In this document: positions 39,079 to 51,200 of the stretch, in pieces
Numbering within the stretch: position 1 is the first letter of the stretch
How the letters are laid out: every line of letters begins with the position of its first letter
Assembly (NCBI GenBank): GCA_037176845.1
Contig: JAYKXP010000007.1
Coordinates: 124,001-188,000 of the forward strand
DNA from: Paramarasmius palmivorus
Taxonomy: Eukaryota; Basidiomycota; Agaricomycetes; Agaricales; Marasmiaceae
Length of the DNA: 64,000 nt
Direction of reading: 5' to 3'
The notes under the pieces: generated by a model
What the model was told of the DNA's origin: nothing
The model's input: only the letters and a program-made list of their open reading frames with translations
Database searches by the model: none
Position numbers and translations under genes: made by a program

Positions 39079-39298
39079 CTGACTCCGACAAAGGTATTCA
39101 ACGGATGGGAGCGTGTCTGTTCGCTCTCATCGATATATTGTGTATCTACTTGGCCAATGCCACATGCATGTATTCTGTCACGGAAGGAGAGACAATCAAT
39201 TACCAGACTACTATTCTCACCTGTGGTGACTGAAATTGATGCACGATGAACGGGGATGTATGCTTGCACCGGCGACGATGTCGATGTACACGCATCAC

Positions 39299-40332
39299 CT
39301 ACTTGTCATCGGATCCTTCCGACTTTTGAGCATCTTTCATTTTTTGACCAAGAATTTTCGCGCTGACCTGAATAATATCTCAAGATTCGTGTTATAGGGG
39401 CAAGAAGTGACAACTTACATTGCGTATGTGCATAGCCGCGCGCTCAACGCCGAAGTCTCTAGAGCGTTTATAATTTTCCAAAGCTTCTTCGAGTCGGCCG
39501 GCTGTCGTAAGGGTCAGAGAAAAACAATAAGGATGGATCAGGGCGGGCAACGCACTTGCTTCGAGAACTGCGGCAAGATTGAACGCAATTTCGGGGTCTT
39601 CAGGAGATAAAGAAGAAGCAATACTAGATTTCCATTTGTTAGTATCCATACGAGAAATTATATTGTGATCAACATGCTGTAAATGATGTAGAGCAAGGTC
39701 CGGACGTGGTATAGGTGATATGATATATGCGCTTGCTAAATCTGCCACGAAAGCGTAGAATGTGAGTCGCCAAATTGAGTACTAGGCTATGCGACGAGAA
39801 CGCACTTGTATGGGCGTCGGGGCTCGAGGGCTGTAGAGCTATTGATTCCTTCCAGGCCGCAATAGCTTCGTCAAACTCCTCTGTTGACTTCATATGAGTT
39901 GGGATGATGCAATACCACGCTCAAATCGGACGCACTTAGATGGTAGTGGGTGACACCCAGGTTGAAAAGAGAACTAGCGTCGCGCTTTATTTCTGTACTT
40001 CGCTTGTACAAGGTTTTTGCGGCCTGGACGTCCCCCTCCTCCAGCTTTATGGTTCCTTCCTCAAGGCAGCGTAAAGCTTCTACTTCGGCAGGATCTGATG
40101 CCGTCGAATGTGGAGTGACTGAAGTGGCAAACCCTAGATAGTTTCCGTGAACATTACTACAGATTCGAAACTAGACAATGCAAAGTTTGGACATACTCTT
40201 AAAGTTTGTCCGACCCAGGACTTTGGACTGAATATCTCTTCGTGACCATGTCCGGGACAGGTTAAAGGATTTGGAGACCGGGTGATAAGCCGCTTTGCGA
40301 GCTAATGAAAATATACGGACTGGGCATGCCAT
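39299..40332 (-). CDS. Mitochondrial TPR-repeat protein
   Basis: I do not recognise a named family. The protein starts MACPVRIFSLARKAAYHPVSKSFNLSRTWSRRD at 40332, which is basic, hydroxylated and free of acidic residues near the start, a typical mitochondrial presequence. TPR-like helices follow: LRCLEEGTIKLEEGDVQAAKTLYKRSTEIKRDASSLFNLGVTHY, EEFDEAIAAWKESIALQPSSPDAHTN and AAVLEASGRLEEALENYKRSRDFGVERAAMHIRN. It ends KSEGSDDK at 39299. It is head-to-head with TIM23 (177 bp between starts), which fits a mitochondrial job. What it binds cannot be said. Confidence 0.75.
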
Positions 40333-40508
40333 TTCTTATTGTTTTCGTGGCTCGAGGGAGTCGGACGCAAGTCGGGACGCGTAGCTTGGTCAATGTTCCG
40401 GAGTAAGGTAGAAAAGTGACGTACTTTAACGTGACAGTCACAGAAAATTTGTTGACTGTCGACGTTCTCCGCTGTTCTCCGCTTTTCCCCTCGACCAGCT
40501 CACCCATC

Positions 40509-41435
40509 ATGTCGTCCACACAAGACACCCCCCAGGCTTCGTCTTCAAGGGATCCTACCGAGTATCTACGCTCAGCACAGTTCGCAAAGTCATCAGACAG
40601 TCCCACAGTTTCCTCCGACGCACCTGTCACCGCGTCCGACTTGCTTTTGGGTGCCTACGATCCCGCAAAACTCCATCCTCTCGCCGAGCTCGGTGACAAA
40701 CTAGACTACCTGCTTCTTGAGGATGATAAAACAAGCGAGCTTCCTGGCGCTGGAACCGCGATTCCGTCTCGGGGATGGAGTGATGATCTGTGCTATGGGA
40801 CGGGGACTATGTATCTCAGTGGTGCGTCAAGATCTCTTTCATATTACTGCTTTTGCTTTATTCTTCTACCTTTTTGGTCTTTTTTACTCCTCGTTCCTAC
40901 GCTCGTCTTATCGCTTTCATTTCGGACCAGCCATTTTTGTTTCTTTCTTATTGTTTTTTCTTCCATCACATGCTCACGCTCCGTTTCCTAGGTCTGGCTA
41001 TTGGCGGTGTTTGGGGCCTACGTGAAGGCGCACGAAGACCCCTTGCGGTGTCAAATACGAGATTACGGATCAATAGCGTGCTAAACTCTGTGACTCGTAG
41101 AGGAACTTTCATTGGTAACTCGGCTGGAGTTCTCGGTCCGCGCGCTTTTCTCTCTACCCGTATTCACCTTGACTCAACCTATCTACAGCCCTGGTTTACA
41201 ATGGAGTGAACTCGTCAATAGACGCCGCGAGAGGAAAACACGACACGCTTGGGAGCATGGCTGCAGGTGGCATCACGGGTGTATTGTACAAGTCAACAGG
41301 TCCGTCATTTACGTCTCCTCAAGCGTATCCTTTCTGATGTATTCTTCGTCAGCCGGCGTAAAACCTGCGCTTTCAGCGGCGATATTGATGTCAGGAATGG
41401 CGGGGATTTGGAGTTACGTGAAAAAAATAGTTTGA
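40509..41435 (+). CDS. TIM23: Mitochondrial inner-membrane translocase Tim23
   Basis: This is the channel subunit of the presequence translocase. It starts MSSTQDTPQASSSRD at 40509. The intermembrane-space part contains the conserved block LLLGAYDPAKLHPLAELGDKLDYL. After an unusually pyrimidine-rich intron of about 170 bp, the Tim17/22/23 membrane domain follows: LAIGGVWGLREGARRP, TRLRINSVLNSVTRRGTFIGNSAGVL, AARGKHDTLGSMAAGGITGVLYKST and GVKPALSAAILMSGMAGIWSYVKKIV, ending at 41435. The GxxxG-type helix motifs are intact. Four exons are visible. Confidence 0.93.
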
Positions 41436-41867
41436 TCATCTTGGATGTATTCTATAACTTTGGCTGACTTTTACATCCCAACTCTGGCTATACTACCTTG
41501 GCGCTTCTAATCAACTTCTATTGGATTACACGCACCCCCACCCGAAACCGATTAGAGAAATCGTGTGCGTGCTACGATGTGTCCGACTTTTGACCAAATC
41601 AGGGCCTCCCCGATTTGACATTCTTCCAGAACTTAACATGATGAGTCGACCGGTTTGTATCGTTCTCAGGACTCTACATCATCCCTTATGCAAATGCTAT
41701 AAATGACGGGCGCGAGCCACTGCCGCCCTTGGGTATCGAGTCCTGCTGTCTGTCCAACTTCCGGGAAGATCGGTCAAATTCTTGTCCTTGCCCCCTTCGC
41801 GATCTTTGCTTTGACACTCTGCTCAGTCCGATCTTCACTTCAGACTGAGCGCTCCTCAAAGTCACCA
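41436..41867. other. Upstream region of the velvet gene
   Basis: This 432 bp stretch separates TIM23 from the chosen velvet start. It lies in an open frame that could add an N-terminal extension to the velvet protein, but that extension has no family features. I see no other gene. Confidence 0.35.
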
Positions 41868-43054
41868 ATGAAGATACGCGCTCTAATTGGGGAACCCGGA
41901 ACGGCCCACAAGCCTCGTTCGAATACGAGAGAGGTCCGTGACATCGTTTATTTTTTCTTTTTGTTCGACCCACATGGCATTTCCTTAATTGTATTCTCTG
42001 TAACTCTTAGGTTAAAAGGAGCGCTGATTGTACGTCGTCATCCACCTCAAAGACTTCCGGCCTGCGTATCCGGAGGAAGGTCAACCGTACAGGCCACTCT
42101 AAATGCTCACGAAGCGCCAAAAGATCTACACGAATTAAGCGACGCGGGAGCAGCGGTGGCAGCAGTGGACATTCATCCCCACAGACGCCATGTTCCTCTG
42201 CCTCGTTATTCTCTAATCGATCATCGTCCGGAAGCTCACCACTGTCAAGTCACAGCTCGTTTTCAGATGGATCACCTTCGCCGCCATCCACACACTATAG
42301 AAGCCAACCTCGTATCCAAATTTCATCTCTGTTATCGGAGCCTTATGCAGTGTGAGCCCCGTCTCATTCTCTTCAAATACCCTGCATATCTAATTCGTGG
42401 GCCCCAAGAACTTATCATTTGGAGGTCGTTCAGCATCCTGCAAGAGCCGCTGAATTTCGCGATGCACCACTGTCTCGACTTCCTATCACGCCCCCCGTTA
42501 TAGTTCGCCTTATCATCCGCGATAGTTCTGGCAACCTTGTCGTCCCGTAAGCATATTGCTCGTCTATGCAGTTTTGTATCAATTGACTTGTAACTCCACT
42601 TCAAGTAACGCAGAGCTCCCATTTCTGATAGCTCACCTCTCTCTGTATACGGAAAATGGGCAAACTAGGCTAGACAGTGGGCCCGCAATCGGAGCAAATG
42701 CATTGGGACCAATATTGTACGGAAATCTGGTGTCATCCGTGGCCCACTTCGAAGACTTGCAGGGGAATAGGGGTCTATTTTTCGTTTTTCCGGATGTAAG
42801 TATTCGATGGTGCGGTCGATACCAGCTTGGAGTGACCCTTTTGAGGCTTTCCGAGTGCGTTTCTCTGCTTTCGACTGAGATTCCCAAGTTGACTATGGAC
42901 TTATCTCAGTGTCACGTCCCGTGGTGTACTTAGTAATGCACACCAGACGACCGGGCTCGCCGAAACACGCACAAGAGCTTTTGATGTTCTCCCTCGACAT
43001 CAGTACACCGCCCTTCGTCAGTCCCGCTCCGTTTTTGTGCCAACTATGACCTGA
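41868..43054 (+). CDS. Velvet-domain regulatory protein
   Basis: Velvet factors are fungal DNA-binding regulators of development and secondary metabolism. The conserved velvet blocks are clear after splicing: YHLEVVQHPARAAEFRDAPLSRLPITPPVIVRLIIRDSSGNLVVP, then LIAHLSLYTENGQ, ILYGNLVSSVAHFEDLQGNRGLFFVFPDVSIR, GRYQLGVTLLRLSD and TRAFDVLPRHQYTALRQS before the stop at 43054. The N-terminus from MKIRALIGEPG is Ser/Arg rich (SSGGSSGHSSPQTPCSSAS) and unlike the other domains. The match to the family is strong; which subtype (VosA, VelB, VelC or VeA) I cannot settle. Introns near 41935, 42354, 42550 and 42857 are inferred. An upstream start is possible. Confidence 0.85.
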
Positions 43055-43680
43055 TGAGATCCACCACAGCGCAGACACGTCTCACACAATCCTTCATGAG
43101 GCAAGGCGCCAGGATGTTTACCTTTATTCCTCCCCACCACCCATAACTTTTTAGATTTATGATCGTCGCTAGCACCTCTTCGTTCGACTTCCGTGCAACC
43201 GTTACTTTTACCGTTCAACATTCGCTGCATCATACAAGTTACCTTTGATTGTAAATTTTCTCGGTAGCCCTGGTACCGAAGATGTTTTAACTTTTCGTGC
43301 TAATAATAGGGATAATATCCGGTTATATGAGTCAAGCCGACTTGCGTGAGTGTTCCTTGGGCCGGGTTCATCACTACAAGGTGCACTGCCAATGATTATT
43401 TTTGCTGGATGGTTAAAGACGGAGGAGAACTAGGATCCATACGCGAATATCCCTCAGGGATGGTAAGGCTGGGCAATCTTCAACGACTGCGCGTGTATTA
43501 AAATGACAGCCTGCAGGCCCCTGCAGTCGGCAAGGCACTACCATATACGCAGTCGGTTTCGGAAGCAGGATCAAAATGCGATACAGGCAAACAGCACGTG
43601 TCTGCTAAGCCGGCATAAACAAAAATACTCGTTGCAACATCCGCCAAGTTCTTTCTCTCTCTCGTACCACCACAACCATC
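43055..43680. other. Intergenic region upstream of the CYSTM gene
   Basis: This 626 bp stretch should hold the velvet terminator and the CYSTM promoter. A short inverted repeat CTGCAG-GCCC-CTGCAG lies at 43511-43526 and contains CCCCT, the yeast stress-element core. Nothing else is recognised. Confidence 0.35.
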
Positions 43681-44307
43681 ATGTCTGCTAACGATTACTA
43701 TAATGCGGGTCAGCACCAGGACAAGGGCTATTATCCTCCCCAAGGTGCGTTTCTGCATCATTTTCACCCCTTACCCTGCAGGCCACCTGTGGAAACGACG
43801 TCTATCTCGCTTTCTGTAGAAAGCTCGGCTTGCTGCGGGGTTTGTCGTATCATACGGTTCTGATTTTTTTTCTATCGCCAGGACCTCCAGGACAGGGTGG
43901 ATACTACCCTCAAGTATGAAAGCATTGCACTTGTTATACTTCGGAGCTCAACAGAAATGTTTATAGGAACCTCAACAGGCCTATGGAGGCTACGGACAAC
44001 CCCCACCCCAAGGCGGCTACTACCCTCAACAAGGCGGTTATCAACCTCAACCCCAGCCTCAAACTGTGATCATGTGCGTTTCAGTTTGTTTCCATGCCCA
44101 CCCCAAAACGCTGAAATCTCGTCTCACTTGCAGTCAACAACCCGCTCAACAGAGTAGTAGCTCGAATACTGGATGCATGGCCTGTATGGCTGGTCTTTTG
44201 TGCTGCTGCTGCGCTGAGGGTGAGTCCTCGGAGTTGTTTTTTACTCAATCCCGTTGCTAATCTCCGCTTTCCACTTCATTTCAGAAATCTGCGATTGCAT
44301 TTTCTAA
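43681..44307 (+). CDS. CYSTM-type cysteine-rich membrane peptide
   Basis: This short protein has the layout of cysteine-rich transmembrane module (CYSTM) proteins, linked to stress tolerance in fungi and plants. It starts MSANDYYNAGQHQDKGYYPPQ at 43681. A Tyr/Pro/Gln/Gly-rich stretch follows (GGYYPQQGGYQPQPQPQ), then the C-terminal module GCMACMAGLLCCCCAEEICDCIF with four cysteines in a row, ending at 44307. Small exons 43681-43744, 43882-43913 and one from 43967 are joined in frame, and the last intron falls within the final module. Membrane attachment through the cysteine-rich helix is typical of the family. Its binding partners are unknown. Confidence 0.82.
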
Positions 44308-44861
44308 GCAGCCAGACCTGAGTCTAAGTGCAGGACCCCACATGTTTTGATATATCAGCATCAGACGGTAGATTCGTCCAGCAGACATTATTATTACTTG
44401 GCTACCCTTGTTGATCGGTTCTCTCCTACTTTGTGTTACATCCCATATACACCTTAGTTATGAGGTTTATGACATTTCTTTCTATGCAATGTAATATTCC
44501 TGTCAGCAGCGACCTGTATTATTGTACATGAGCAACGCATCTCTTGCCAGGTTTCTTACGAAAATTTGTGATCCCTAGGCCCATGCCTCCCGACGGTTCC
44601 AAGGAGCCTGAGAATGCTTGGATGATTTTTGACCAAATTGTGGTGATGTCAAACCGGCATTAGACCGGAAAGCCGTGCCGCACGGAGAGAGCCGGGAAGA
44701 AAATTGTCGGAGTAATCGCTGGCGAACGTTCATTCCAACTCTCATCCTTTCCTCGTCCATACCCTCTCGACGAGCCTCCATATTCCGCTTGTACTTGGTA
44801 CAGGGCATCCGGTCAAGCCTCTAGACTTCTTAGACTCTCTTATTCCCTCTTAATACTTGCC
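44308..44861. other. Promoter region of the phosphate carrier
   Basis: This 554 bp stretch lies between two plus-strand genes. A 77-codon minus-strand frame at 44575-44808 begins with ATG but looks random. I see no other feature. Confidence 0.35.
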
Positions 44862-46020
44862 ATGTCTTCGCCTTCTGGAAAATGGGATGCCAGGTGTGAC
44901 GGTTTTCTCTTTTTTCCGTTTTCATTGGTTTACAATTTCTCTTCAAAGGTACCTTGGACCTGTTCCCCATGACGCTTCGTACTACGCAAAGGGCATGCTC
45001 GGTGGCGCTCTTGCTTGCGGTCTTACACACGCTGGTATCACTCCCCTCGATGTTGCTAAATGTAACATGCAGGTAAACGCGACTTTTCCCGAAGCCTTTT
45101 TTTTCTTGCGACACTTACACTCGTACTTCACCGACAGGTCAACCCTACTAAATACACTGGACTTGGCTCTGGTCTCAAGACTCTTGTTGCTGAGGAGGGT
45201 TCTCGAGGTATCTGGAAGGGTGTTGGCCCCACATTAGTCGGTTACTCCCTCCAGGGCGCCTTCAAATACGGTCTGTACGAGGTCTTCAAAGACTTGTACA
45301 TGAACGCAGCCGGCCAGGAAATCTCTGAAAAGTACAAGGGTGCCGTCTGGCTTGCTGGCTCTGCCTCTGCTGAAGTCTTCGCCGATATCGCCCTTTGCCC
45401 TCTGGAGATGACCAAGGTCAAGATCCAGACCAGTCCCACCGGTACCTTCCCGACTGCATTTGGCGCTGCATTGAAGGAGATGAGCAAGCAAAAAATTGAG
45501 ACCCGCTATCCCTTCGGGTCTTTGGTTCCTCTCTGGTCTCGTCAGGTACGTGGCTATCTATTGTCCCAGACATGTTCATTTATTGGTTTTGGTAGATCCC
45601 GTACACCATGGCCAAGTTCTACTTCTTCGAGAAGACTGTTCAACTCTTCTATACCCACCTCCTCACCCAACCCAAGGAGTCGTACTCGAAGTCTACTCAG
45701 CTCGGTGTTACGTTCGCCTCTGGTTACATCGCTGGTGTTGTTTGCGCCATCGTCTCTCACCCCGCCGATTCCGTCGTCTCTCAACTCGGAAAGTCCGAGA
45801 ACAAGGGCAAGTCTATCGGACAGATTGCTGGAGAAGTTGGCTTCAAGACCCTCGCTACCAAGGGTCTCGGAACACGTGTATTGATGATTGGTATGTTTCT
45901 GTTCGACTGGTTGTGAACTGTTGCTTACTTGGCTGTCCAGGTACTTTGACTGGCTTCCAATGGTGGATCTACGACACCTTCAAGGCTTCCATGGGAATGG
46001 GAACTACTGGTGGCAAGTAA
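44862..46020 (+). CDS. Mitochondrial phosphate carrier
   Basis: This inner-membrane carrier imports phosphate for ATP synthesis. It starts MSSPSGKWDARYLGPVPHDASYYAKGMLGG at 44862. The three carrier repeats are visible: HAGITPLDVAKCNMQVNP, IALCPLEMTKVKIQTSP and VSHPADSVVSQLGKSENKG, the P-x-D/E core of each repeat matching the mitochondrial carrier signature. Other phosphate-carrier marks are RGIWKGVGPTLVGYSLQGAFKYGLYE and RQIPYTMAKFYFFEKTVQ. It ends MGMGTTGGK at 46020. Four introns are clear. It resembles Mir1/PiC of other fungi; I cannot choose between the Mir1 and Pic2 names. Confidence 0.93.
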
Positions 46021-46339
46021 TCCTGCTCAAAAACTACCTGTTAGTTGTGATAGTGAGTATGTTCCTTCTCCAAAAGCAATGGCTCCTCAACAGCTTCCTT
46101 CAACAGGATGACATACAACGTTCCTCGGACATACTGCGAGTTTACTTTTTATGTTTAGTCACGTTCTTCACCCTTTACAGTTACATATACATTCGTCGTC
46201 TAGAGAATGAATACCTGTAATACTCCTACTTGTTGGAATCACTATCCAAAGCCATGATCATGATGGAAACAGTTGATCATGAATCACTGATTTTAGAGGC
46301 AGGTTTCATTAGCCCACAAAAGTGAATACAGGTACACTA
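46021..46339. other. Convergent 3' flanks of the phosphate carrier and ARP9
   Basis: This 319 bp stretch lies between two facing stop codons. It should contain both 3' ends; nothing else is recognised. Confidence 0.3.
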
Positions 46340-48049
46340 CTACAACAATGACGGTGACATCTCTATCACGGAACGTGGACCTTTCTGGCTGTAGTCTGCT
46401 TTTGAGACGAAATTTTTTCCTTGGTTGTCACCGAATATGAGCTACGAATAAAATGAGCCTCCAGTACAACACAAACGCTGGGGAGCGCACCTTTGCAGTG
46501 ATACTGGACCCAAGGAAGGCGGCGTAGCCTTCTCCAGTGTCTCGATATTCAGGGTAATATTCCGGTAGGTGCAACAATCGTACAGAGCGAGGCTGAATGT
46601 CAGTCTGTAGGTCAGGGTTATTGAGATACAGCCCCAATCGCGACTGTAGTGCAACTGCAATGCCTATGAATGTGTAGGTGAGTTTGGTTATCTTTGAAGA
46701 ACAAGTCGAGCCGAATGACGAACCCTTGACGTATCTGGTGATGCTGCCAGTCACCAAAATTCCTTGCCAGATATATTGTCGTAAATCAATATCAACATGG
46801 CTGATAGCGAGGCGAATCGCCTCTTGCAAGGAAATGGGAGGATTTGAAGACGAGGCCTGATACTGAGGTAGCATCCTCAGAACATTGGGCTCGAACAAAG
46901 GCTCGCAGAATCGGTGACGTTCCTTCCCAAGTGTAATGGATTTATCCCTGAACTGGACAGTGATCAAATCCATTGCCTCGATTTCCTTGGCCCGAGCTTG
47001 TTCTGCCGCCGTTTGCTTCTGCGTGGCCTTTTTCTTCATACCACTTTCGATAACAGCCTTTTCCTTCCCGGCGACGACAATTGCGGCGATGTCTGTTACG
47101 CCTTCGTCCTCCACCGGTGGCATTTCACCCTCCGAAGGGACCTTGATGTGCCCGTTCTCCCAGAGATACTTCACAAATGCATGCAAAGCTTCTGTCAAAG
47201 CCTCTGGCTCCAGGGGTGATTCAGGAGGTGATAAGGAAGATACGACGGACTGGCTGGATCGTAGAAGGTGTACTAGATAGTTTTGGCAATCCTGGACGCC
47301 TATTGAAACTGTTCTGCAGGCGTTGCGAACGATAAAGCCTTCGTATACTGATGTTATGTCGGTTTTCTCTAGGTCGATGTCTACGACAACACCGCTTAGG
47401 CTGGTAGTGGAATAGATCTGAGCCATTGGGCGTTGGAGGACACCGAAACCGGCGACGTTGAAACGTTCAAAAAAGATTTGGCATATCCTTTCGTAGTGAT
47501 CTCGTGGAAGACCAGCAAGGACGGAGAAAAGAACAGGTGATTCGTTCTGAGCGCGCCGGCGTTGAAGTTGGTTGAACAGCACATGTTTCCTGAATCATAT
47601 TAGCATGGAGTACGAGACGAAAGAGCAATGGGGAGAACTGAACGCACCAGATGGCTTCAGCTTGTGTCCAATCTCTAACGCTTCCATCAGCAAAGGGCCA
47701 TGAAACGGCTATATCTTGTCCAGAAGCAAGAGCTTCATCCAACTGAGGGCCAACGAGGTATTCGTTTACCGAGGCATTGGGCGATGTGATATATGGAAGG
47801 GAGGATATCCTGCTGCTAGATGGTGTAGCTTGGGAATGTCCATTAGATTGTGAGATTTCTCCATTAGCCGTGCTCTTGCGCAGACCGACTCGAGCTTGAA
47901 TTTCCTACGTCAAGATTAGTTGAGTGTTTCTTCCTATTGGATAAACTGACCACAGATGGTGTCTTCAAGAGTTCATGAAGCCCAAGGCCTGCTCGAACTG
48001 TCGTTCTAGAGGTCTCAATGATGACCACTGTAGCCTCATGGAAAGACAT
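46340..48049 (-). CDS. ARP9: Actin-related protein Arp9 (SWI/SNF and RSC)
   Basis: This nuclear actin-like protein is part of SWI/SNF-class chromatin remodellers. It starts MSFHEATVVIIETSRTTVRAGLGLHELL at 48049, the modified phosphate-1 loop of Arp9. Later blocks are VSWPFADGSVRDWTQAEAIW, LPRDHYERICQIFFERFNVAGFGVLQRPMAQIYSTTSLSGVVVDIDLEKTDI and the phosphate-2-like region. A charged insert follows (KKKATQKQTAAEQARAKEIEAMDL). Then come ISLQEAIRLAISHVDIDLRQYIWQGILVTGSITRYVKG and PEYRDTGEGYAAFLGSSITAK-LIFGDNQGKNFVSKADYSQKGPRSV, the typical Arp9 end, with the stop at 46340. Actin's ATP-binding residues look altered, as in other Arp9 proteins. Confidence 0.85.
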
Positions 48050-48250
48050 TTTTTGGCAAGTACGAGGAGCGCGTTAAACCGCGTTCAAACCTCGGTCTGC
48101 TTGGGCGGCAGGCGCTTCTCCGCTTACTCCCACGATCCAAGGCCTCAACTCAAAACTCGTCCCAGCGAAATTATTCAAATATCATACGATAATCTATTCT
48201 TTTCATGCGCATCTTTAAATTGGAACTGCGTTAGAACATGCCATGGGCCG

Positions 48251-50960
48251 ATGTTTTCTCCTCTCCAGCTTCCACCCAACGCAAGCCAACCATTCACCGA
48301 TTATTCTCGATGGCGGCTTCGAGTCAGCGACGGCGGTCGCCACACTTGGCACTATCTACGAGATGACAAGCAGTGTATTGAATGGCCTCAAACCGCATTG
48401 GACAAATACTGGCTAGGGATGGATACGGTAATTGTATTCTCTCGGACTGTAATTATAAAAATGCTAATACCGTACAGGGCCTGCCTCACTCAGGACCAGC
48501 GAATGACGCCTTTATGGCAGCAAAGAAAGGCTACGATTTTTATAAGAATCTACAGGCCTGTGATGGGCATTGGCCAGGAGAGTACGGTGGTACCCTGTTC
48601 ATGCTTCCAGCTATTGTGATTGGGTCGTACATATGCGGAATGGGATTCACCACAGAAGAGAGACTAGAACTTTGTCGGTACTTGATGAACCTGGCTAACT
48701 CTGACGGAGGATGGGGTCTGTGAGTTGATTTTGTTCTCGTCAATCGAACCTTGACTCATTTCTCTAGCCATGTCGTCGGAGAATCTACAGTCTTCGGTAC
48801 TGCATTGAACTACGTGTCTTTGCGGATACTCGGTCTCTCTGCAAACCATCCGACGTGTGCCAAGGCCCGTGAGTTGCTACACCAACTCGGTGAGTATGCC
48901 ATTGTCTCCATTCTTTTGCTATTCACGAGGCTCATTTACGATAAGGTGGTGCTACCGCAGTTCCTACTTGGGGCAAATTCTGGCTGTCTTTGTTGAACGT
49001 CTATGACTGGGACGGTGTCAACACCCCCATTCCCGAGCTCCTCCTGATGCCAGGCTGGCTTCCTTTCCATGCCAGCCGGTGGTGGGTCCATAGCCGAATG
49101 ATATACCAAGGTCTTTGCTATCTATATGGTGTGCGCTATCAAATGGATGAAAACGATCTCATCCTTGCGCTCCGTGAGGTGTGTTTATTTTTCTGTCCAT
49201 TGTGAGGTCCACTCACCCAGAAGACGGTAGGAACTGTATCCCGAAAAATACTATACCATTAACTGGCCATCACAACGCAACAAGGTCTCACAGGTTGATA
49301 CATTTGCCCCGCATTCAATGCTCTACAGTATCATCTCGGACGCCATGATTATGTACGAACAATGCGCCTTAACACCCATCCGCCGAGCAGCGATAGACGA
49401 GGCCTATCGCCTCATAGTTGCGGAGGACGAAAATACCGGCTACCAAGGAATCGCACCCTTATCCAAAATGTTCAATGCCATCGCGCGACTCCACCGTGAA
49501 GGACCTGACAGTAAAGCTTATAGGCTTCACGAGGAAACCCGAGCCGATTTCATGTGGCAAGGGCCGGAAGGCATGCGGGTCTGTGGTACCAACGGGAGTC
49601 AGTTGTGGGACGTCGTCTTCATCACACAAGCTTTAGCCGAGACACGCCTGGCAAATTTGGAGGAGAATAGGGCTTCTGTCGTCAAAGCATTGACTTGGCT
49701 AGGCGAAGCGCAAATGCTCGAGGATCCCAAGTATCCAGACGCCACGTATAGAGAAAGGACCAAAGGTGCCTGGGGCTTCAGGTAGGCATTTCTTTTGACG
49801 AGGGGTGCCCGCACTAAATTTTGTCGATCAGCACGAAAGCTCAAGGGTATACAGTCAGTGATTGCACTGCCGAAGCTCTCAAATCTGTCTTGTATCTCCA
49901 ACGATTGGAGTGAGCTTCTTCAATTCTGCGCCACACGTTTGACTTACTGTCATGTTTACTAGCTATACACCCAAACTCGTCTCTCCTGAACGGCTCTACC
50001 GGGCCGTCGATATCTTACTTTCTATGCAGAATCCTAATGGCGGCTTTGCGAGTTATGAGCTCATCAGAGCACCACGGTGGATCGAGACCCTCAATCCCGC
50101 TGAAGTATTCGGTGAGCATGGCTTGTGTCCTGTTGCTACGTGTTTGCTCATTCAAGGTATTTGTTTTGTGGATACTAGATAATACCTTAGTCGACTGTTG
50201 TCACACGGAATGCACCACTTCGGTCATCACGGCGCTCTCGGTTTTCAGACAAGAGTATCCTGACTATCGCCAGCAAGACATCCAGTGAATTATACGTGCC
50301 AATGTTTAATAGTTTTTGATTGACGTCTTCGCTTTGCAGACGAGCAGTCGAGAAAGGGATCGCCTACATCAGAAGTGCTCAGACAGCCGAAGGTGGATGG
50401 TATGGTACTTGGGGAATCTGCTTCAGCTACGCCACTATGTTCGCACTGGAGTGCTTATCCCTTGCCGGTGAAAACTACGAGAACAGCCCATCGGTCAAAC
50501 GAGCGTGCGATTATTTGGTTTCAAAGCAGCGTGAAGACGGTGGCTGGGGCGAGGATTTCAAGGTTCGTCCTCCCCTATTTCGTCCAGAACTCAAGCTAAG
50601 GGTCTTCTAGTCGTGTTTGGAACAGAGATGGGTTGAGCACCAAGATACTCAGGTTGTTCAGACATGCTGGGCAGCAATGGGCCTCATGCACGCAGGTTAT
50701 ACGGTTGCCGAACCCATTGAACGAGCGGTAAAAATGGTCGCGTCTAGACAATTGGCAGTAAGTACTCCTGAATATTCCTTACCTCGTTAAACCTACAGCT
50801 GATAATTCAATGTCTTTAGGATGGTTCATGGAAACAAGAAGCAATTGAGGGAGTTTTCAACAAGACGTGCAGCATCGCATATCCCAATTTCAAGTTCTCG
50901 TTTAGTATATGGATGCTTGGAAAGGCACACCACTATCTTGCAGCGTTGAATGCACAGTGA
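48251..50960 (+). CDS. ERG7: Oxidosqualene cyclase, lanosterol-synthase family
   Basis: This enzyme cyclises 2,3-oxidosqualene to a sterol or triterpene skeleton on the ER. It starts [36 protein letters not shown] at 48251. Family motifs run along the protein: [92 protein letters not shown] (the DCTAE acid), [42 protein letters not shown] and [17 protein letters not shown]. It ends LAALNAQ at 50960. Eleven or more introns are spliced. At 50190-50216 the usual Tyr in Y-x-E-C-T is His (CCHTECTTS), and a conserved GDIM block before it is replaced. It may be a second cyclase rather than the housekeeping lanosterol synthase. Confidence 0.85.
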
Positions 50961-51200
50961 ACGAGGTACGCCGACAGTATTAGATGTTAGATATTAGAAA
51001 CCTGCTGTGGACTGACGTGATCAGCGCGGGGGTTGTGCTCCATGTAAATAGACAGAACGTTGCTACATGCTATGGCTAACTATCTATCACCACGGCTCAA
51101 CCTATTACAACACGCTCCAAGGACAGCCACTCCGTCAAAGTGATATCAGAAGACACTATCGGTCGCAACTAAATAGAAAGGATTGGAGTGCATTTGACGA

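Noticed and set aside
40823..40991. Open frame through the pyrimidine-rich stretch in TIM23
   Set aside because: It is an intron: GT...CTAG ends and removal restores the conserved LSGLAIGGVWGLREG block.
44575..44808. 77-codon minus-strand frame upstream of the phosphate carrier
   Set aside because: Random-looking composition in a promoter region.
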